Source: Bacteroidota bacterium (GTDB taxonomy: Bacteria > Bacteroidota > Bacteroidia > Palsa-965). Taken from it: DNA of 64,000 nt. The stretch spans positions 1 through 64,000 of the forward strand of contig JABDCB010000009.1 of assembly GCA_013288325.1 (NCBI GenBank). The letters run 5' to 3'. The notes under the pieces are model-generated. The model was not told the DNA's origin and did not search any database. It worked only from the letters and a program-made list of their open reading frames with translations. This document shows, in pieces, positions 25,785 to 36,643 of the stretch; positions within the stretch are counted from its first letter, which is position 1, and every line of letters starts with the position of its first letter. The translations under genes and the position numbers were made by a program.

Positions 25785-27896
25785 ATGCGCTATATCCAAC
25801 CCCTCCTCCTTCTTGCTATACTGAGCTACACCGTCTCCATGCGTGCTCAGCGTAATTTTGTGAAAGACGCTGATCTGGCTTATAAAAACAAACAGTTTTA
25901 TCAGGCTACCGAATATTATAAAAAGGCATTGAGCAAAACGCATAACAAAGCCGCCAATGCAAGAATTCTCTTTATGCTTGGTGAAAGTTATCGCGCAGCC
26001 GGATATAACAAAGATGCTGAGCTCTGGTATACCAAAGCAATACGGGCACATTATCCGGATCCTGTTTCTCATCTGTATCTGGCTGAAGCATTGAAAAAAG
26101 ATGCTAAATACGAAGAGGCCATTGCGGAGTTTAAGATGTATAAAGAGCAGGTAGCATCTAATCCGGAAGGAGAGCTGGGTATTGCATCGTGTGAAGTAGC
26201 TATGAAATGGAAGGGGCAGCCTTCCCGCTACCAGGTAGAGAATATGGTGCAGATCAATTCTCAGGACTATGATTTCTCGCCCATGTTTCTGGATCGGAAA
26301 AAAGGAAGCATCGTATTCACTTCCCGAAGAGCAGGATTAACAGGTGGAGGTGAAGTGGATAAGAAAACAGGTCTCCTTTTTTCGGATTTGTTTTATACTA
26401 CGGTTGATAAAAACGGGAAATGGGACACTCCAAGGCCTTTTCCTTCTCCTTTAAACAGTGCTGCCAGTGAAGGCTCTTGCTGGATCAACGCGAAGGGGAA
26501 TAAGATTTTCTTTACACGCTGTGAAAGAAATAAGAACCGGATCATGCGGTGTTGTATTATGATGAGCACCAAAAAGTCCGGTGATGAGTGGACCACCCCG
26601 GTGGTGGTGGATTTCGGGATGGACGATTATTCCAAATTCGATTTCCGGCATCCGGCTCTTAGTCCCGATGAAACAGTGATGGTGCTTCAAAGTGATTATG
26701 AATCGCTTCAGAAAGATTCAAGCCTGATAGAACCCAACAATGACCTGTATATATCCACCTACGATAAAAAGACAAACAGTTGGAGCCAGCCGCGTAATCT
26801 GGGTCCGGGAATAAATACACCCGGTAAAGAAGCATTTCCTTTTATCCGTCAGGATGGCACCTTGTATTATTCTTCGGATGGAATGCTGGGTATGGGAGGA
26901 CTGGATATTTACAAAGCCGAAAAAGTATCCAAAGACAAATGGGAGTGGGCCAAGCCCGAGAATCTGAAATTTCCCTTGAATTCGGCCGGTGACGATTTCG
27001 GAATTGTATTTGATGGAAAGAGAGAGAAAGGGTATTTCAGTTCCAACCGGGATGGAGGCAAGGGAAAGGATGATATCTGGTCGTTTAATCTTCCGGATCT
27101 CAATCTGGGAGTAGATGGGGTGGTACATAATTGCAATACCAGGGACAGTCTGGAAGGTGCTCTGGTACAAATCATCGGATCGGATGGTTCGGCCAGGGAA
27201 CAAAAAACAGGGAAAGATGGGACCTACCATTTCACGCTGCATCAGGATGTGTCGTATATGATGAGTGTAACGGCTCCTACAGAAAAATCAAAAAAGGGAC
27301 AGAGCTTTTTCAATCTGGCTGATACATCGCGACAGAAATTTACCACCCTGGGTTTAACCGCTTCTAAATTGTTTAGCGCCGATTTTTGCCTGGAACCCGT
27401 AGATGAAAAAACCATTATCACCTTTCCTAAAGTGGAGTATGGACTGGACTCAGCCAATCTGCGCTCGGCATCACGCGACTCGCTGGACTATCTCTATAAA
27501 CTGCTTACCGATTACCCGAACTTTGTGATAGAGCTTGCCGCGCATACCGACTCCAGAGGATCGTTTAACCACAATCTGGTACTATCACAACACAGGGCCG
27601 AGTCGTGTTATAAATACCTGGTGGAGGTAAAGAAGATTAATCCCAAACGGATTGTTCCCAAAGGGTATGGTTCCAAACATCCACTCATCAGCGATGCGGA
27701 AATAGCGAAGCTGCCAACGTCTGATTTGAAAGAAAAGGCGCATCAGACAAACCGCAGAACAGTGATCCGGATTATTGATACCGACTTTAAGGATCCTTCA
27801 GCTCCGGCCTCTAAGCGTCCCCCTGTTAAGACCGATCTGAACCATAAACAAGAGGATTATGGAGGGGATAATAGTGTGGATGCCAATAAGGAATAG
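25785..27896 (+). CDS. OmpA-family PorE-like protein, copy 2
   Basis: Collinear paralog of 22204-24387 (NFVKDADLAYKNKQ, YYSSDGMLGMGGLDIYKAEK, ELAAHTDSRGSFNHNLVLSQHRAESCYKYLV). Confidence 0.9.
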   Translation: MRYIQPLLLLAILSYTVSMRAQRNFVKDADLAYKNKQFYQATEYYKKALSKTHNKAANARILFMLGESYRAAGYNKDAELWYTKAIRAHYPDPVSHLYLAEALKKDAKYEEAIAEFKMYKEQVASNPEGELGIASCEVAMKWKGQPSRYQVENMVQINSQDYDFSPMFLDRKKGSIVFTSRRAGLTGGGEVDKKTGLLFSDLFYTTVDKNGKWDTPRPFPSPLNSAASEGSCWINAKGNKIFFTRCERNKNRIMRCCIMMSTKKSGDEWTTPVVVDFGMDDYSKFDFRHPALSPDETVMVLQSDYESLQKDSSLIEPNNDLYISTYDKKTNSWSQPRNLGPGINTPGKEAFPFIRQDGTLYYSSDGMLGMGGLDIYKAEKVSKDKWEWAKPENLKFPLNSAGDDFGIVFDGKREKGYFSSNRDGGKGKDDIWSFNLPDLNLGVDGVVHNCNTRDSLEGALVQIIGSDGSAREQKTGKDGTYHFTLHQDVSYMMSVTAPTEKSKKGQSFFNLADTSRQKFTTLGLTASKLFSADFCLEPVDEKTIITFPKVEYGLDSANLRSASRDSLDYLYKLLTDYPNFVIELAAHTDSRGSFNHNLVLSQHRAESCYKYLVEVKKINPKRIVPKGYGSKHPLISDAEIAKLPTSDLKEKAHQTNRRTVIRIIDTDFKDPSAPASKRPPVKTDLNHKQEDYGGDNSVDANKE

Positions 27897-28012
27897 TCAG
27901 ATTGAGGACTTGATTATCAATGATTTGTTGAAAACCAAGAAGGGGGTATGGTAGAATGAATTAATTTTGGTCTGATCTTTGTAATTCACTATTCAACCAA
28001 AAACCCTAACCC

Positions 28013-28345
28013 ATGAAAACTATTTTAGGTTTTATTTTAGCCCTTGTTTTAAGTACCGGTGTAAGTATGGCCCAAACAGGTAAGTCGCCTGCTGATGGCA
28101 AATCCAAAACCAAGGTAACAGAGCAGAAGAAAAGCACTCCTGCTGAAACACCTGGCAAACCATTGAATTCCGGTAAAAAAGAAGCGACACCAGCTAAAGA
28201 TGCTAACCCGGCAGCAAAAGGAACTCCAGCCAAGGAAGCAAAACCAGCTGATAAGCCAGCAGCAGGTCCCTTGAAAAAAGATGGTACTCCTGATATGCGT
28301 TATAAATCCAATAAGGATGCCGCTAAAACGGAGCCTAAGAAGTAG
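28013..28345 (+). CDS. secreted low-complexity Lys/Ala/Pro-rich protein with GPLKKDGTPDMRYKSNK C-terminal motif
   Basis: Signal peptide MKTILGFILALVLSTGVSMAQ; K/A/P-rich body. Confidence 0.75.
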   Translation: MKTILGFILALVLSTGVSMAQTGKSPADGKSKTKVTEQKKSTPAETPGKPLNSGKKEATPAKDANPAAKGTPAKEAKPADKPAAGPLKKDGTPDMRYKSNKDAAKTEPKK

Positions 28346-28367
28346 TAGAATACTGTTAGAAAACAAA

Positions 28368-28398
28368 AGGCTGCCTTTATGGGCGGCCTTTTTGCTTT
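28368..28398 (+). terminator. rho-independent terminator
   Basis: AAAGGCTGCC-tttatg-GGCGGCCTTTTT. Confidence 0.8.
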
Positions 28399-28417
28399 TG
28401 GAAGAGGAGTGGAGGCG

Positions 28418-28455
28418 CAGGAGGCAGCAGCAGGAGGCAGCAGCAGGAGGCAAGA
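28418..28455. repeat. ~13-bp tandem repeat (CAGGAGGCAGCAG)x~3
   Basis: Read directly. Confidence 0.85.
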
Positions 28456-28808
28456 CAGGATGCAGAAGCAGGTATTATCCCCTTTGGAAGAGGTAGGGGA
28501 GGAAAAACAAACTCCTGTGTTGGTGCGGATGTGAGGGGCTGTTAGTGTGTCAGCTTATCCGTGCCTTTCCTCCACGCGAGCATTAGTGGAATCGAAGCCA
28601 TCGGACTTGCAGATCCTTCTCCGCCTGAGGCGGATCAGGATGACCACGACAACTGCTGACTAGAGCCGATGCCAGCATTCACGCAGATCTTCGCCCTTAC
28701 TTATGAATGTATAACTAAAGGAGTAATTGCGCCTGCTTTAAAAGGGATATTTACGTTCAAAGAAGCCCTGTTTTTCATCGGATTATCAATTTTTTTACCT
28801 TTGCGACC

Positions 28809-29885
28809 ATGTTAGACAAGCTGAGAGACATTAAAGACCGCTGGGAAGATGTAGAGAGACAATTGTCCGATCCTAAGGTGATTTCGGACATGAAACTCTT
28901 TACCAAACTGAATAAGGAGTATAAGGATCTGAAAGTGATCGTAAATGCATATTACGACTATAAGAAACTGTTAGAAGATATAGAATCGGCGAAAAATGTG
29001 CTGATGAATGAAAAGGATGAGGATTTCAGAGCCATGGCTAAGACCGAGATGGAAGAGCTGAGCCTGAAAAAGGAACAGATGGAGCCTTATATCCGCAATC
29101 TGTTAGTACCCAAAGATCCGGAAGACAGTAAAAATGCAGTGATGGAAATACGTGCTGGAACAGGTGGTGATGAAGCCAGTATTTTTGCCGGAGATCTGTT
29201 TCGTATGTATTCTAAATACATCGATAACAAAGGCCTGAAAATGGAGGTGATAGACAGCTCTGCAGGAACTGCCGGTGGATTTAAGGAAGTTATTTTTGAG
29301 GTAACGGGTGAAAATCCATATGGTACCCTTAAGTTCGAATCGGGTGTGCATCGTGTACAACGTGTGCCTCAAACTGAAACACAAGGCCGTGTACATACTT
29401 CGGCTGCTACCGTAATGGTCATGCCCGAAGCCGAAGAAGTGGATGTGGTGCTGAACCCCGCTGATGTGGAAATGCAAACCTCCCGTTCGGGTGGTGCTGG
29501 TGGACAGAATGTAAATAAGGTGGAAACCAAGGTGCAGCTTACCCATAAACCTACCGGAATTGTGGTGGTATGTCAGGTAGAACGTTCACAGCTGGGTAAC
29601 CGGGAACGTGCCATGACCATGCTTCGTACCAAGCTATACGAAATGGAATTGCAAAAACACAATGAAGCCAATTCCAAAAGAAGAAAAAGCCTTGTTGCCA
29701 CCGGCGACCGTTCGGAGAAGATCCGTACCTATAACTACCCCCAAAGTCGTATTACCGATCACCGTATTAATATGACCATGCACAACCTGCCTAACTTCAT
29801 GAACGGAGATATTCAGGATATGATAGACGCCCTGCATATGGCCGAAAATGCAGAACGTTTGAAAGAGGGTGGTGTAACAGCTTAA
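28809..29885 (+). CDS. prfA: peptide chain release factor 1
   Basis: GGQ motif in [38 protein letters not shown]. Confidence 0.97.
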   Translation: MLDKLRDIKDRWEDVERQLSDPKVISDMKLFTKLNKEYKDLKVIVNAYYDYKKLLEDIESAKNVLMNEKDEDFRAMAKTEMEELSLKKEQMEPYIRNLLVPKDPEDSKNAVMEIRAGTGGDEASIFAGDLFRMYSKYIDNKGLKMEVIDSSAGTAGGFKEVIFEVTGENPYGTLKFESGVHRVQRVPQTETQGRVHTSAATVMVMPEAEEVDVVLNPADVEMQTSRSGGAGGQNVNKVETKVQLTHKPTGIVVVCQVERSQLGNRERAMTMLRTKLYEMELQKHNEANSKRRKSLVATGDRSEKIRTYNYPQSRITDHRINMTMHNLPNFMNGDIQDMIDALHMAENAERLKEGGVTA

Positions 29886-29994
29886 CTTACTCCCTGTATT
29901 CCTTTGTCGGACATCCCCTTCTCCCGACATAGTCTGGAGAGGGGGAACGAGGAGGTGAGTAAAATTTCCTAACTTCCCTTTCTATTCAACCCTC

Positions 29995-31500
29995 ATGCGA
30001 GCCTGTTTCCCGATCAGTATACTGATACTGGCTATATCGTGTTTGTCGTTACAAGGACAAACGGATACTGCCTGGATCTATACGTTTGGTGGACAGCTGG
30101 ATGATGCATGCAATCAGATCAGGCCTGTACAAGGAAACGGATTTATTGTTTGTGGCACCACCAATAGCTTTGGCACAGGCAACACCAGTATTTATGCCAT
30201 CAAAATAGATTCTTCCTGTACCCATCAATGGTCTGCCGCATTTGGAGGAAGGGGAAATCAGGCGGGCTACGCGGTTACACCCACCATGGATAAAGGATTT
30301 GCCTTTGTAGGTTTTACCAATAGCTATGGTAATGGAGGCTATGATGTTTTTCTGGTCAAAACAGATTCTGCCGGACGATTGCTTTGGCAAAAGACCTATG
30401 GAGGTACAGACTGGGATTTTGGTTATTCCATTAAAGAAACGACTGATGGAGGATTCCTTATTAGCGGGCTTACCTTCAGTTACGGAGCTGGGGGAGGAGA
30501 TGTATATGTGATACGGACCAATCAAAGAGGGGATACGTTATGGACCAAAACATATGGCGGGACAGGAGAGGATATAGGAAATGCGATTGCCATAACGGGA
30601 GATAGCTTATATACGATAGCAGGGTCCACTACCAGTTTCGGATCAAGAGATACCAGTATATATCTTATTCAGTTGGACACAGCCGGTAATCTGAAGCAAT
30701 CGAAAACATATGGATGCCGGAGGAATAATGTAGCCTATACTATAGCTCCTACCCGGGATAATGGATTTATTATGATGGGAAGTATGGATAGTGTTTTTGC
30801 AGGGATACGGGGACAAACATTGCTGAAAACAGATGGGCAGGGCAATCAGAAATGGATAGAACAGATTACCAATGGCCCCTGGCAGGATATAGGTAAAGAT
30901 GTGGTGCAGGCGCCGGATGGCAGCTTTCTTATTGCGGGCACGGCTGACGGCGGAGGGTTTGGCTCTTCATCCATGCACATTATGCATTATGATTCGGCTG
31001 GAAATTATCTTGCAGGCCCTTCTTTCGGTGGTAATGCCACACAATGCGGAAATTCGGTAGCAAGGTCTTCCACCGGAGCAGTTGTTTTTGGAGGGGCCAC
31101 CACCAGCTATGGCAACGGAAACAACGATGTGTTTCTGGTCCGGTTCAAAAATGATTCTATAGGGCAAAACCCTAGGCTCTTGTTTCATAATTTCAAGGAC
31201 AGTCTGACGGTTACAGGTATCGGGGAGCAGAAAACCGTAAACGGTTCGGTTCGCGTATTCCCAAACCCCATGGTTTCGGAAACAGGGGTGTATGTGCAAG
31301 GGAGCGGTTCCGAGAAATTCACCGTAAAGTTGTATGATACCGGAGGGCGTTGCCAGCTGGAACAAACGCCTCTTCATTACATGGGGCATGGGTTATATGA
31401 AGTACATCTGCAAAAAGGAAGCCTGGCCACAGGTACCTATATTTATGAGGTTTCTGACCATACAGAAGTATCATATTCCGGTAAACTGAATGTGGAATAA
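29995..31500 (+). CDS. secreted beta-propeller-like repeat protein with T9SS type A sorting domain
   Basis: Repeats of 'DGGFLISGLTFSYGAGGGDVYVIRTNQRGDTLWTKTYGG'; C-term VRVFPNPMVSETGVYV...GTYIYEV. Confidence 0.88.
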   Translation: MRACFPISILILAISCLSLQGQTDTAWIYTFGGQLDDACNQIRPVQGNGFIVCGTTNSFGTGNTSIYAIKIDSSCTHQWSAAFGGRGNQAGYAVTPTMDKGFAFVGFTNSYGNGGYDVFLVKTDSAGRLLWQKTYGGTDWDFGYSIKETTDGGFLISGLTFSYGAGGGDVYVIRTNQRGDTLWTKTYGGTGEDIGNAIAITGDSLYTIAGSTTSFGSRDTSIYLIQLDTAGNLKQSKTYGCRRNNVAYTIAPTRDNGFIMMGSMDSVFAGIRGQTLLKTDGQGNQKWIEQITNGPWQDIGKDVVQAPDGSFLIAGTADGGGFGSSSMHIMHYDSAGNYLAGPSFGGNATQCGNSVARSSTGAVVFGGATTSYGNGNNDVFLVRFKNDSIGQNPRLLFHNFKDSLTVTGIGEQKTVNGSVRVFPNPMVSETGVYVQGSGSEKFTVKLYDTGGRCQLEQTPLHYMGHGLYEVHLQKGSLATGTYIYEVSDHTEVSYSGKLNVE

Positions 31501-31552
31501 AATCCGTATTTTGCATGCTGTTACCCCTTCAGAATATTAATAAAAGAGGTCC

Positions 31553-32650
31553 ATGCCCCCCAAGATCAAATTTTCCAATCGTGATAAGTCGCGCTTTTAC
31601 AGTACCGTTAAGGCAAATGTAGACGGCTATTTCAGGGAAAAGAATATTTCCCGTCATGCCAATGCAGAAATGGTATTTAAAACAGTTATCCTCTTGGGTA
31701 CCTATGTAGGATGCTATGCGTTGATGCTGTTGGTGCATTTGTCTCAGCCGGCGCTCATCATGACCTTTGTAGTGCAGGGGATAGCCATTGCCGGTATTGG
31801 AATGGCTGTGATGCATGATGCCAATCACAATGCCTATTCATCCAATGAAAAAATAAACCGCTGGGTGGGCTACTCGCTTAATATGATTGGTGGTGCTGTG
31901 TTTAACTGGAAGCTTCAGCACAATGTCCGTCACCATACCTATACCAATATTCACGGTCACGACGATGATATCAACGAAGCCCAGATGATGCGTCTGTCTC
32001 CGCATAAAAAGTACAATATGGCCTATAAGCTTCAGCATATTTATGCGTTCTTCTTTTATTCCCTGCTTACACTGTATTGGGTGGTGGTGAAAGACTTTGT
32101 GCAAACATTTCAATACCGTAAGATGGAAGTGAATCGTAGCGGGGCTGCTGAATTTCGTCAGCAGGTAATCACCGTTGTGTTTGTTAAGCTCATCTATTTG
32201 TTTTGTGCCGTATTTGTACCCATCTATTTCTTCCATTATGCACCGGGAGCATTTATTCTGGGTTTTGTAATGATGCATATGATTTGCGGACTGATACTCA
32301 GTGTTGTGTTTCAGCTGGCACATACGGTGGAAGGCACCACGTTTCCATTGCCTACAGAAAGCAATGAAATAGAAAACGACTGGGCTATTCACCAGATGAA
32401 TACCACGGCTAATTTTGCGCGGCATAACCGTCTTTTGAACTGGTATGTGGGAGGATTAAATTTCCAGGTAGAGCATCATTTGTTTCCAACGGTATGCCAT
32501 GTCCATTACCCTGCTATATCGGAAATAGTGAAAAAGACTGCCGGAGAATTTGATATTCCATATCTGGATAATCCCAGTTTTACAGGCGCCCTGTATTCTC
32601 ATGTCCTGTTTCTCAAGCATTTCGGAAGCACGGATAAAGTAGTGGCTTAA
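31553..32650 (+). CDS. fatty acid (acyl-CoA/linoleoyl-type) desaturase
   Basis: His boxes HDANH, HNVRHH, QVEHHLFP. Confidence 0.95.
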   Translation: MPPKIKFSNRDKSRFYSTVKANVDGYFREKNISRHANAEMVFKTVILLGTYVGCYALMLLVHLSQPALIMTFVVQGIAIAGIGMAVMHDANHNAYSSNEKINRWVGYSLNMIGGAVFNWKLQHNVRHHTYTNIHGHDDDINEAQMMRLSPHKKYNMAYKLQHIYAFFFYSLLTLYWVVVKDFVQTFQYRKMEVNRSGAAEFRQQVITVVFVKLIYLFCAVFVPIYFFHYAPGAFILGFVMMHMICGLILSVVFQLAHTVEGTTFPLPTESNEIENDWAIHQMNTTANFARHNRLLNWYVGGLNFQVEHHLFPTVCHVHYPAISEIVKKTAGEFDIPYLDNPSFTGALYSHVLFLKHFGSTDKVVA

Positions 32651-32680
32651 TATAAAGCCATCTTCCGTATCTTCGCCTGT

Positions 32681-33502
32681 ATGACAAGGCAAGAACTCGT
32701 TGCACAGATAAATAAAAAAGGCTCCTTTTTATGCGTAGGCCTGGATCCGGATATGGACAAGCTACCGGCTCATATCCTGAAAGAAGCAGATCCGATTTAC
32801 TCCTTTAACAAACAAATTATAGATGCTACACATGAATACTGTGTGGCTTATAAACCCAATACCGCATTTTACGAAGCCTTAGGTTTGGAAGGCTGGAAGA
32901 GTCTGGAAAAAACCCAGCATTACCTGCGTAACAAATACCCCGATCATTTTCTGATAGCCGATGCCAAAAGAGGAGACATCGGAAACACATCGGCCATGTA
33001 TGCCAAAGCATTCCTGGAAAAACTGGATTTTGATTCCATTACCGTAGCGCCTTATATGGGTGAGGATAGTGTAAAGCCTTTCCTTATCTATCCGGGTAAA
33101 TGGGTTATACTCCTTGCCCTTACTTCTAATAAAGGAGCAGCTGATTTTCAAAACCTGAAGACAGGTGATCAGGCATTGTTTGCCGAAGTAATTCGTAAAT
33201 CAATGGCCTGGGGTACGTCCGATAATATGATGTATGTGGTAGGTGCCACCCGTGCAGAACAGCTGGGAGAGATACGCAAACTTATTCCGGATCATTTTCT
33301 GCTTGTTCCGGGCGTGGGAGCGCAAGGCGGAAGCCTGGAGGAAGTAGTAAAGTATGGGATGAACAAACAATGCGGCTTATTGGTAAATGCATCCAGAAGC
33401 ATTCTGTATGCTTCGTCAGGAGCGGATTTTGCAGAGAAGGCAAAAGAAGAAGCAAAAACACTGCAACTTCAAATGAAGACACTTCTTCAACACAGAGCCT
33501 GA
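32681..33502 (+). CDS. pyrF: orotidine-5'-phosphate decarboxylase
   Basis: [45 protein letters not shown]. Confidence 0.95.
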   Translation: MTRQELVAQINKKGSFLCVGLDPDMDKLPAHILKEADPIYSFNKQIIDATHEYCVAYKPNTAFYEALGLEGWKSLEKTQHYLRNKYPDHFLIADAKRGDIGNTSAMYAKAFLEKLDFDSITVAPYMGEDSVKPFLIYPGKWVILLALTSNKGAADFQNLKTGDQALFAEVIRKSMAWGTSDNMMYVVGATRAEQLGEIRKLIPDHFLLVPGVGAQGGSLEEVVKYGMNKQCGLLVNASRSILYASSGADFAEKAKEEAKTLQLQMKTLLQHRA

Positions 33503-33503
33503 A

Positions 33504-33977
33504 TCAACGCCCGTTTACAAAACTGATGGGTAGGTTGTATTGAACATCCACCGGTCGCCCATTCATCGTGCCAGGTTTCCACAGCGGCATACCCTTCACC
33601 AGACGGATCGATTCCGTATCATAATAAATTTTCCCTGGTATCCCTTTCAGCACTTTAGGATTGATCGCTTTCCCATCTTTCGTTACCACAAACGAAACAA
33701 TGACCGTTCCTGAAACAATTGAATCTTTAGTAAGGGGATAGATGGTATGCTCTTTCGTATACTTCAACAGTGCTGTTACACCTCCGTCAAACTCGGGCAT
33801 TTTTTCGGCAAAGGAAAAGATGGGTGCCGGCTGAGCAGGATTACTTTGTTTGGGTTTAGCGGTATCCTGACAGCCGGTGGCAATTGATGAGCAACTTTTG
33901 GAAACACCGATCGGGTATATCGCTGGTCTCACAGACAAGCATAACAGGAGCATGAAAATAGGGTAGGCCCGAAACAT
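33504..33977 (-). CDS. TonB C-terminal-domain (energy transducer TonB-like) protein
   Basis: FDGGVTALLKYTKEHTIYP...GTVIVSFVVTKDGKAINPKVLKGI...RLVKGMPLWKPGTMNGRPVDVQYNLPISF. Confidence 0.9.
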   Translation of the reverse strand: MFRAYPIFMLLLCLSVRPAIYPIGVSKSCSSIATGCQDTAKPKQSNPAQPAPIFSFAEKMPEFDGGVTALLKYTKEHTIYPLTKDSIVSGTVIVSFVVTKDGKAINPKVLKGIPGKIYYDTESIRLVKGMPLWKPGTMNGRPVDVQYNLPISFVNGR

Positions 33978-34064
33978 AAAAATGAAAGTAGATTGTATTC
34001 AAATTTAAACTAAATCTTTTACCATCGCCTGTTTGTGATATTAATTTAGCGCGAAATTGAATGT

Positions 34065-35339
34065 ATGACCGAAGAGTTTTTACATTATATATGGAAGTTT
34101 CGGAATTACGACTTTTTGAATCTGAAGGCGGTGACAGGAGAAGTTGTGGAGGTTATCAGTCCCGGATCTCATAACCGGGATTCGGGTCCCGACTTTTTCA
34201 ATGCCAGGATACGGATCGGAGATACGCTATGGGCTGGGAATGTAGAGATTCATATAAAAGCATCGGACTGGAACCGTCATGTACATGAGCAAGACAGGGC
34301 ATATGATAATATCATTCTCCATGTGGTTCATGAAGCGGATGAATGGATCCGGGATCATTCGGGAAATCTCTTTTTTACACTCGAATTAAACGGGCGTATT
34401 GATGCGGAGCAATATCATAAGTATCTGCGTCTGAGGTGCAGTAACGATTGGATAGCCTGCGGTTCTCATATTGTTACGATAAATAAAATAGTGCTCGAAT
34501 CCTGGCTGGAGCGTTTGCTTGTTTCGCGGTTGGAACGAAAGACGGAAGAAGTGAAGGAGATCTGGAAACAAAGTATGCACAACTGGGAAGAATCTTTTTA
34601 TATATACCTGGCCCGGAATTTCGGGTTTCATGTCAATTCGCTTCCTTTTGAACTGCTGGCTCGCTCCATACCTTATACTACCATATGTCGCTATCGCAAC
34701 AACCTGTTTCAGCTGGAGGCCTTGTTGTTTGGACAGGCAGGATTTCTGGAAGATTATTTTGAAGAATCCTATCCCCAGCGTTTACAATCGGAGTACCAGT
34801 TTCTGGCTCATAAGCATGATCTGAAAAGTCTGGATAAACGGATCTGGAAATTTATGCGCATGCGCCCTGCCAATTTCCCTTCCCTCCGCATTGCTCAGTT
34901 TGCCAGTTTGATGAGCACTGCCGAACACCTCTTTTCGTATGTGCTGGAAACCCAAAAGCTGGAAGAGCTAAAGCCAAGGCTTAATGCAGGCACCTCGCCA
35001 TACTGGCACCGGCATTACCATTTCGGAAAGAAATCTCCGATGGGAAAGAAAGCCCTCGGGGAGGAGTCGCTCCATAATATGCTTATTAATACGGTAAGCC
35101 CCTTTCTATTTGCTTATGGAAAAGAAAAGGGGGAGGAAGAAACGGCGGAACGGGCACTTCAGTATTTGAACCAGCTGCCGGCAGAAAACAATGAAATAAT
35201 TCGTCAATGGAAGAAACTGGGTCTGAAGGTAAAGGGTGCAGGACGATCACAAGCCTTGCTGGAACTAAAAAACAGATATTGCTCCATAAAGAAATGTCTT
35301 GACTGCGGTGTAGGCAGAAGTTTGCTGAAAAATTCGTAA
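34065..35339 (+). CDS. DUF2851 family protein
   Basis: LHYIWKFRNYD...SPGSHNRDSGPDFFNARIRIGDTLWAGNVEIHIKASDWNRH; C-terminal Cys cluster. Confidence 0.9.
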   Translation: MTEEFLHYIWKFRNYDFLNLKAVTGEVVEVISPGSHNRDSGPDFFNARIRIGDTLWAGNVEIHIKASDWNRHVHEQDRAYDNIILHVVHEADEWIRDHSGNLFFTLELNGRIDAEQYHKYLRLRCSNDWIACGSHIVTINKIVLESWLERLLVSRLERKTEEVKEIWKQSMHNWEESFYIYLARNFGFHVNSLPFELLARSIPYTTICRYRNNLFQLEALLFGQAGFLEDYFEESYPQRLQSEYQFLAHKHDLKSLDKRIWKFMRMRPANFPSLRIAQFASLMSTAEHLFSYVLETQKLEELKPRLNAGTSPYWHRHYHFGKKSPMGKKALGEESLHNMLINTVSPFLFAYGKEKGEEETAERALQYLNQLPAENNEIIRQWKKLGLKVKGAGRSQALLELKNRYCSIKKCLDCGVGRSLLKNS

Positions 35340-35360
35340 TTTCACATCAAAATCCTGCCA

Positions 35361-35591
35361 ATGATTCAATCAATCAGACACTGGTTTGAACAACAAGCAT
35401 TTGGAGTATGTGCCTGGTGGGGCGATAAATTAGGTATTCGTGCTACGCATATCCGCATGTATTTCGTGTATCTCTCTTTCTTTACCTTCGGATCGCCCAT
35501 CATCATTTATTTTATCATGGCTTTCATTCTGGAGCACAAAGAATATTTTAAACCCACCCGTTCAAGACGCCGTAGTATTTGGGAACTCTAA
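35361..35591 (+). CDS. PspC domain protein
   Basis: GVCAWWGDKLGIRATHIRMYFVYLSFFTFGSPIIIYFIMAFIL. Confidence 0.85.
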   Translation: MIQSIRHWFEQQAFGVCAWWGDKLGIRATHIRMYFVYLSFFTFGSPIIIYFIMAFILEHKEYFKPTRSRRRSIWEL

Positions 35592-35615
35592 ATCTTAAAT
35601 TTTGTTTCCTGTCTA

Positions 35616-36626
35616 ATGTTTAATTTCCCCGGCTTCCGTAAGATTTACTTTTCACTGGCCCTCATCTGTCTCATTATCCTGGTAGGAATTGTGGGTTATA
35701 TGACCATCGAACATTTTCGGTTTTTCGATGCGTTTTATATGACCATGATTACCATCAGCACCGTGGGCTTTGGAGAGGTACATCCTTTAAGTGATGCAGG
35801 CCGCTTGTTTACCACCTTTCTGATTATCGGCAGTTTTGGTACCTTTGCCAATGCCGTATTTACCATTACCCGTTCCTTTTCTGACGGAGAGTTTTTGAAA
35901 TATATAAACGACCTACGCTTGTACGCTTCTATCGACAAATTGGAAAATCATGTGATCCTTTGCGGCTATGGCCGTAATGGAAAGGAAGCAGCGCATGTGC
36001 TTAAAAACCACGGACAGCGTTTTGTGGTGATTGAAGAAAAACAACAGGTGGTGGATGCCATGAGCACCCGCTATAAGGAATTGATTCTGGTGGGTAATGC
36101 CACTCAGGATGAGGTTCTGATGCGTGCAGGTGTGATGAAGGCCAAGGCGCTTATTACCACATTACCTTTGGATGCCGATAATTTGTTTATCGTTTTGTCG
36201 GCACGGACACTGAATGCAAATCTTACCATTATCAGCCGTGCATCGGACGATAATTCGGACCGCAAACTGAAAGCTGCCGGAGCTGATAATGTTATTATGC
36301 CCGATAAGATTGGCGGAGCCCATATGGCATCATTGGTGATGAAACCGGATGTGATGGAGTTTCTGGATTATATTACCGGCCAGGGTGGGGAACATATCAA
36401 ACTGGAAGAAATTACGTTTGATAACCTGAGCCAATCCTATCAGAATAAAACGATCCGCGATCTGGAAATAAGGAATAAGTCGGGTGCCAATATCGTCGGG
36501 TTTAAAACCGCGAAAGGCGAATATGTGATCAATCCCTCTCCGGATACACAAATGATCCACGATGCCAAACTATTTGTATTGGGCACATCGGAACAAATAA
36601 ACAAACTCAAGGAACTTTTTTCCTGA
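35616..36626 (+). CDS. potassium channel with TrkA-N (RCK) domain
   Basis: Selectivity filter TISTVGFGEVHP, then HVILCGYGRNGKEAAHVLK Rossmann motif. Confidence 0.93.
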   Translation: MFNFPGFRKIYFSLALICLIILVGIVGYMTIEHFRFFDAFYMTMITISTVGFGEVHPLSDAGRLFTTFLIIGSFGTFANAVFTITRSFSDGEFLKYINDLRLYASIDKLENHVILCGYGRNGKEAAHVLKNHGQRFVVIEEKQQVVDAMSTRYKELILVGNATQDEVLMRAGVMKAKALITTLPLDADNLFIVLSARTLNANLTIISRASDDNSDRKLKAAGADNVIMPDKIGGAHMASLVMKPDVMEFLDYITGQGGEHIKLEEITFDNLSQSYQNKTIRDLEIRNKSGANIVGFKTAKGEYVINPSPDTQMIHDAKLFVLGTSEQINKLKELFS

Positions 36627-36643
36627 AACAAATCTGACTGGTT

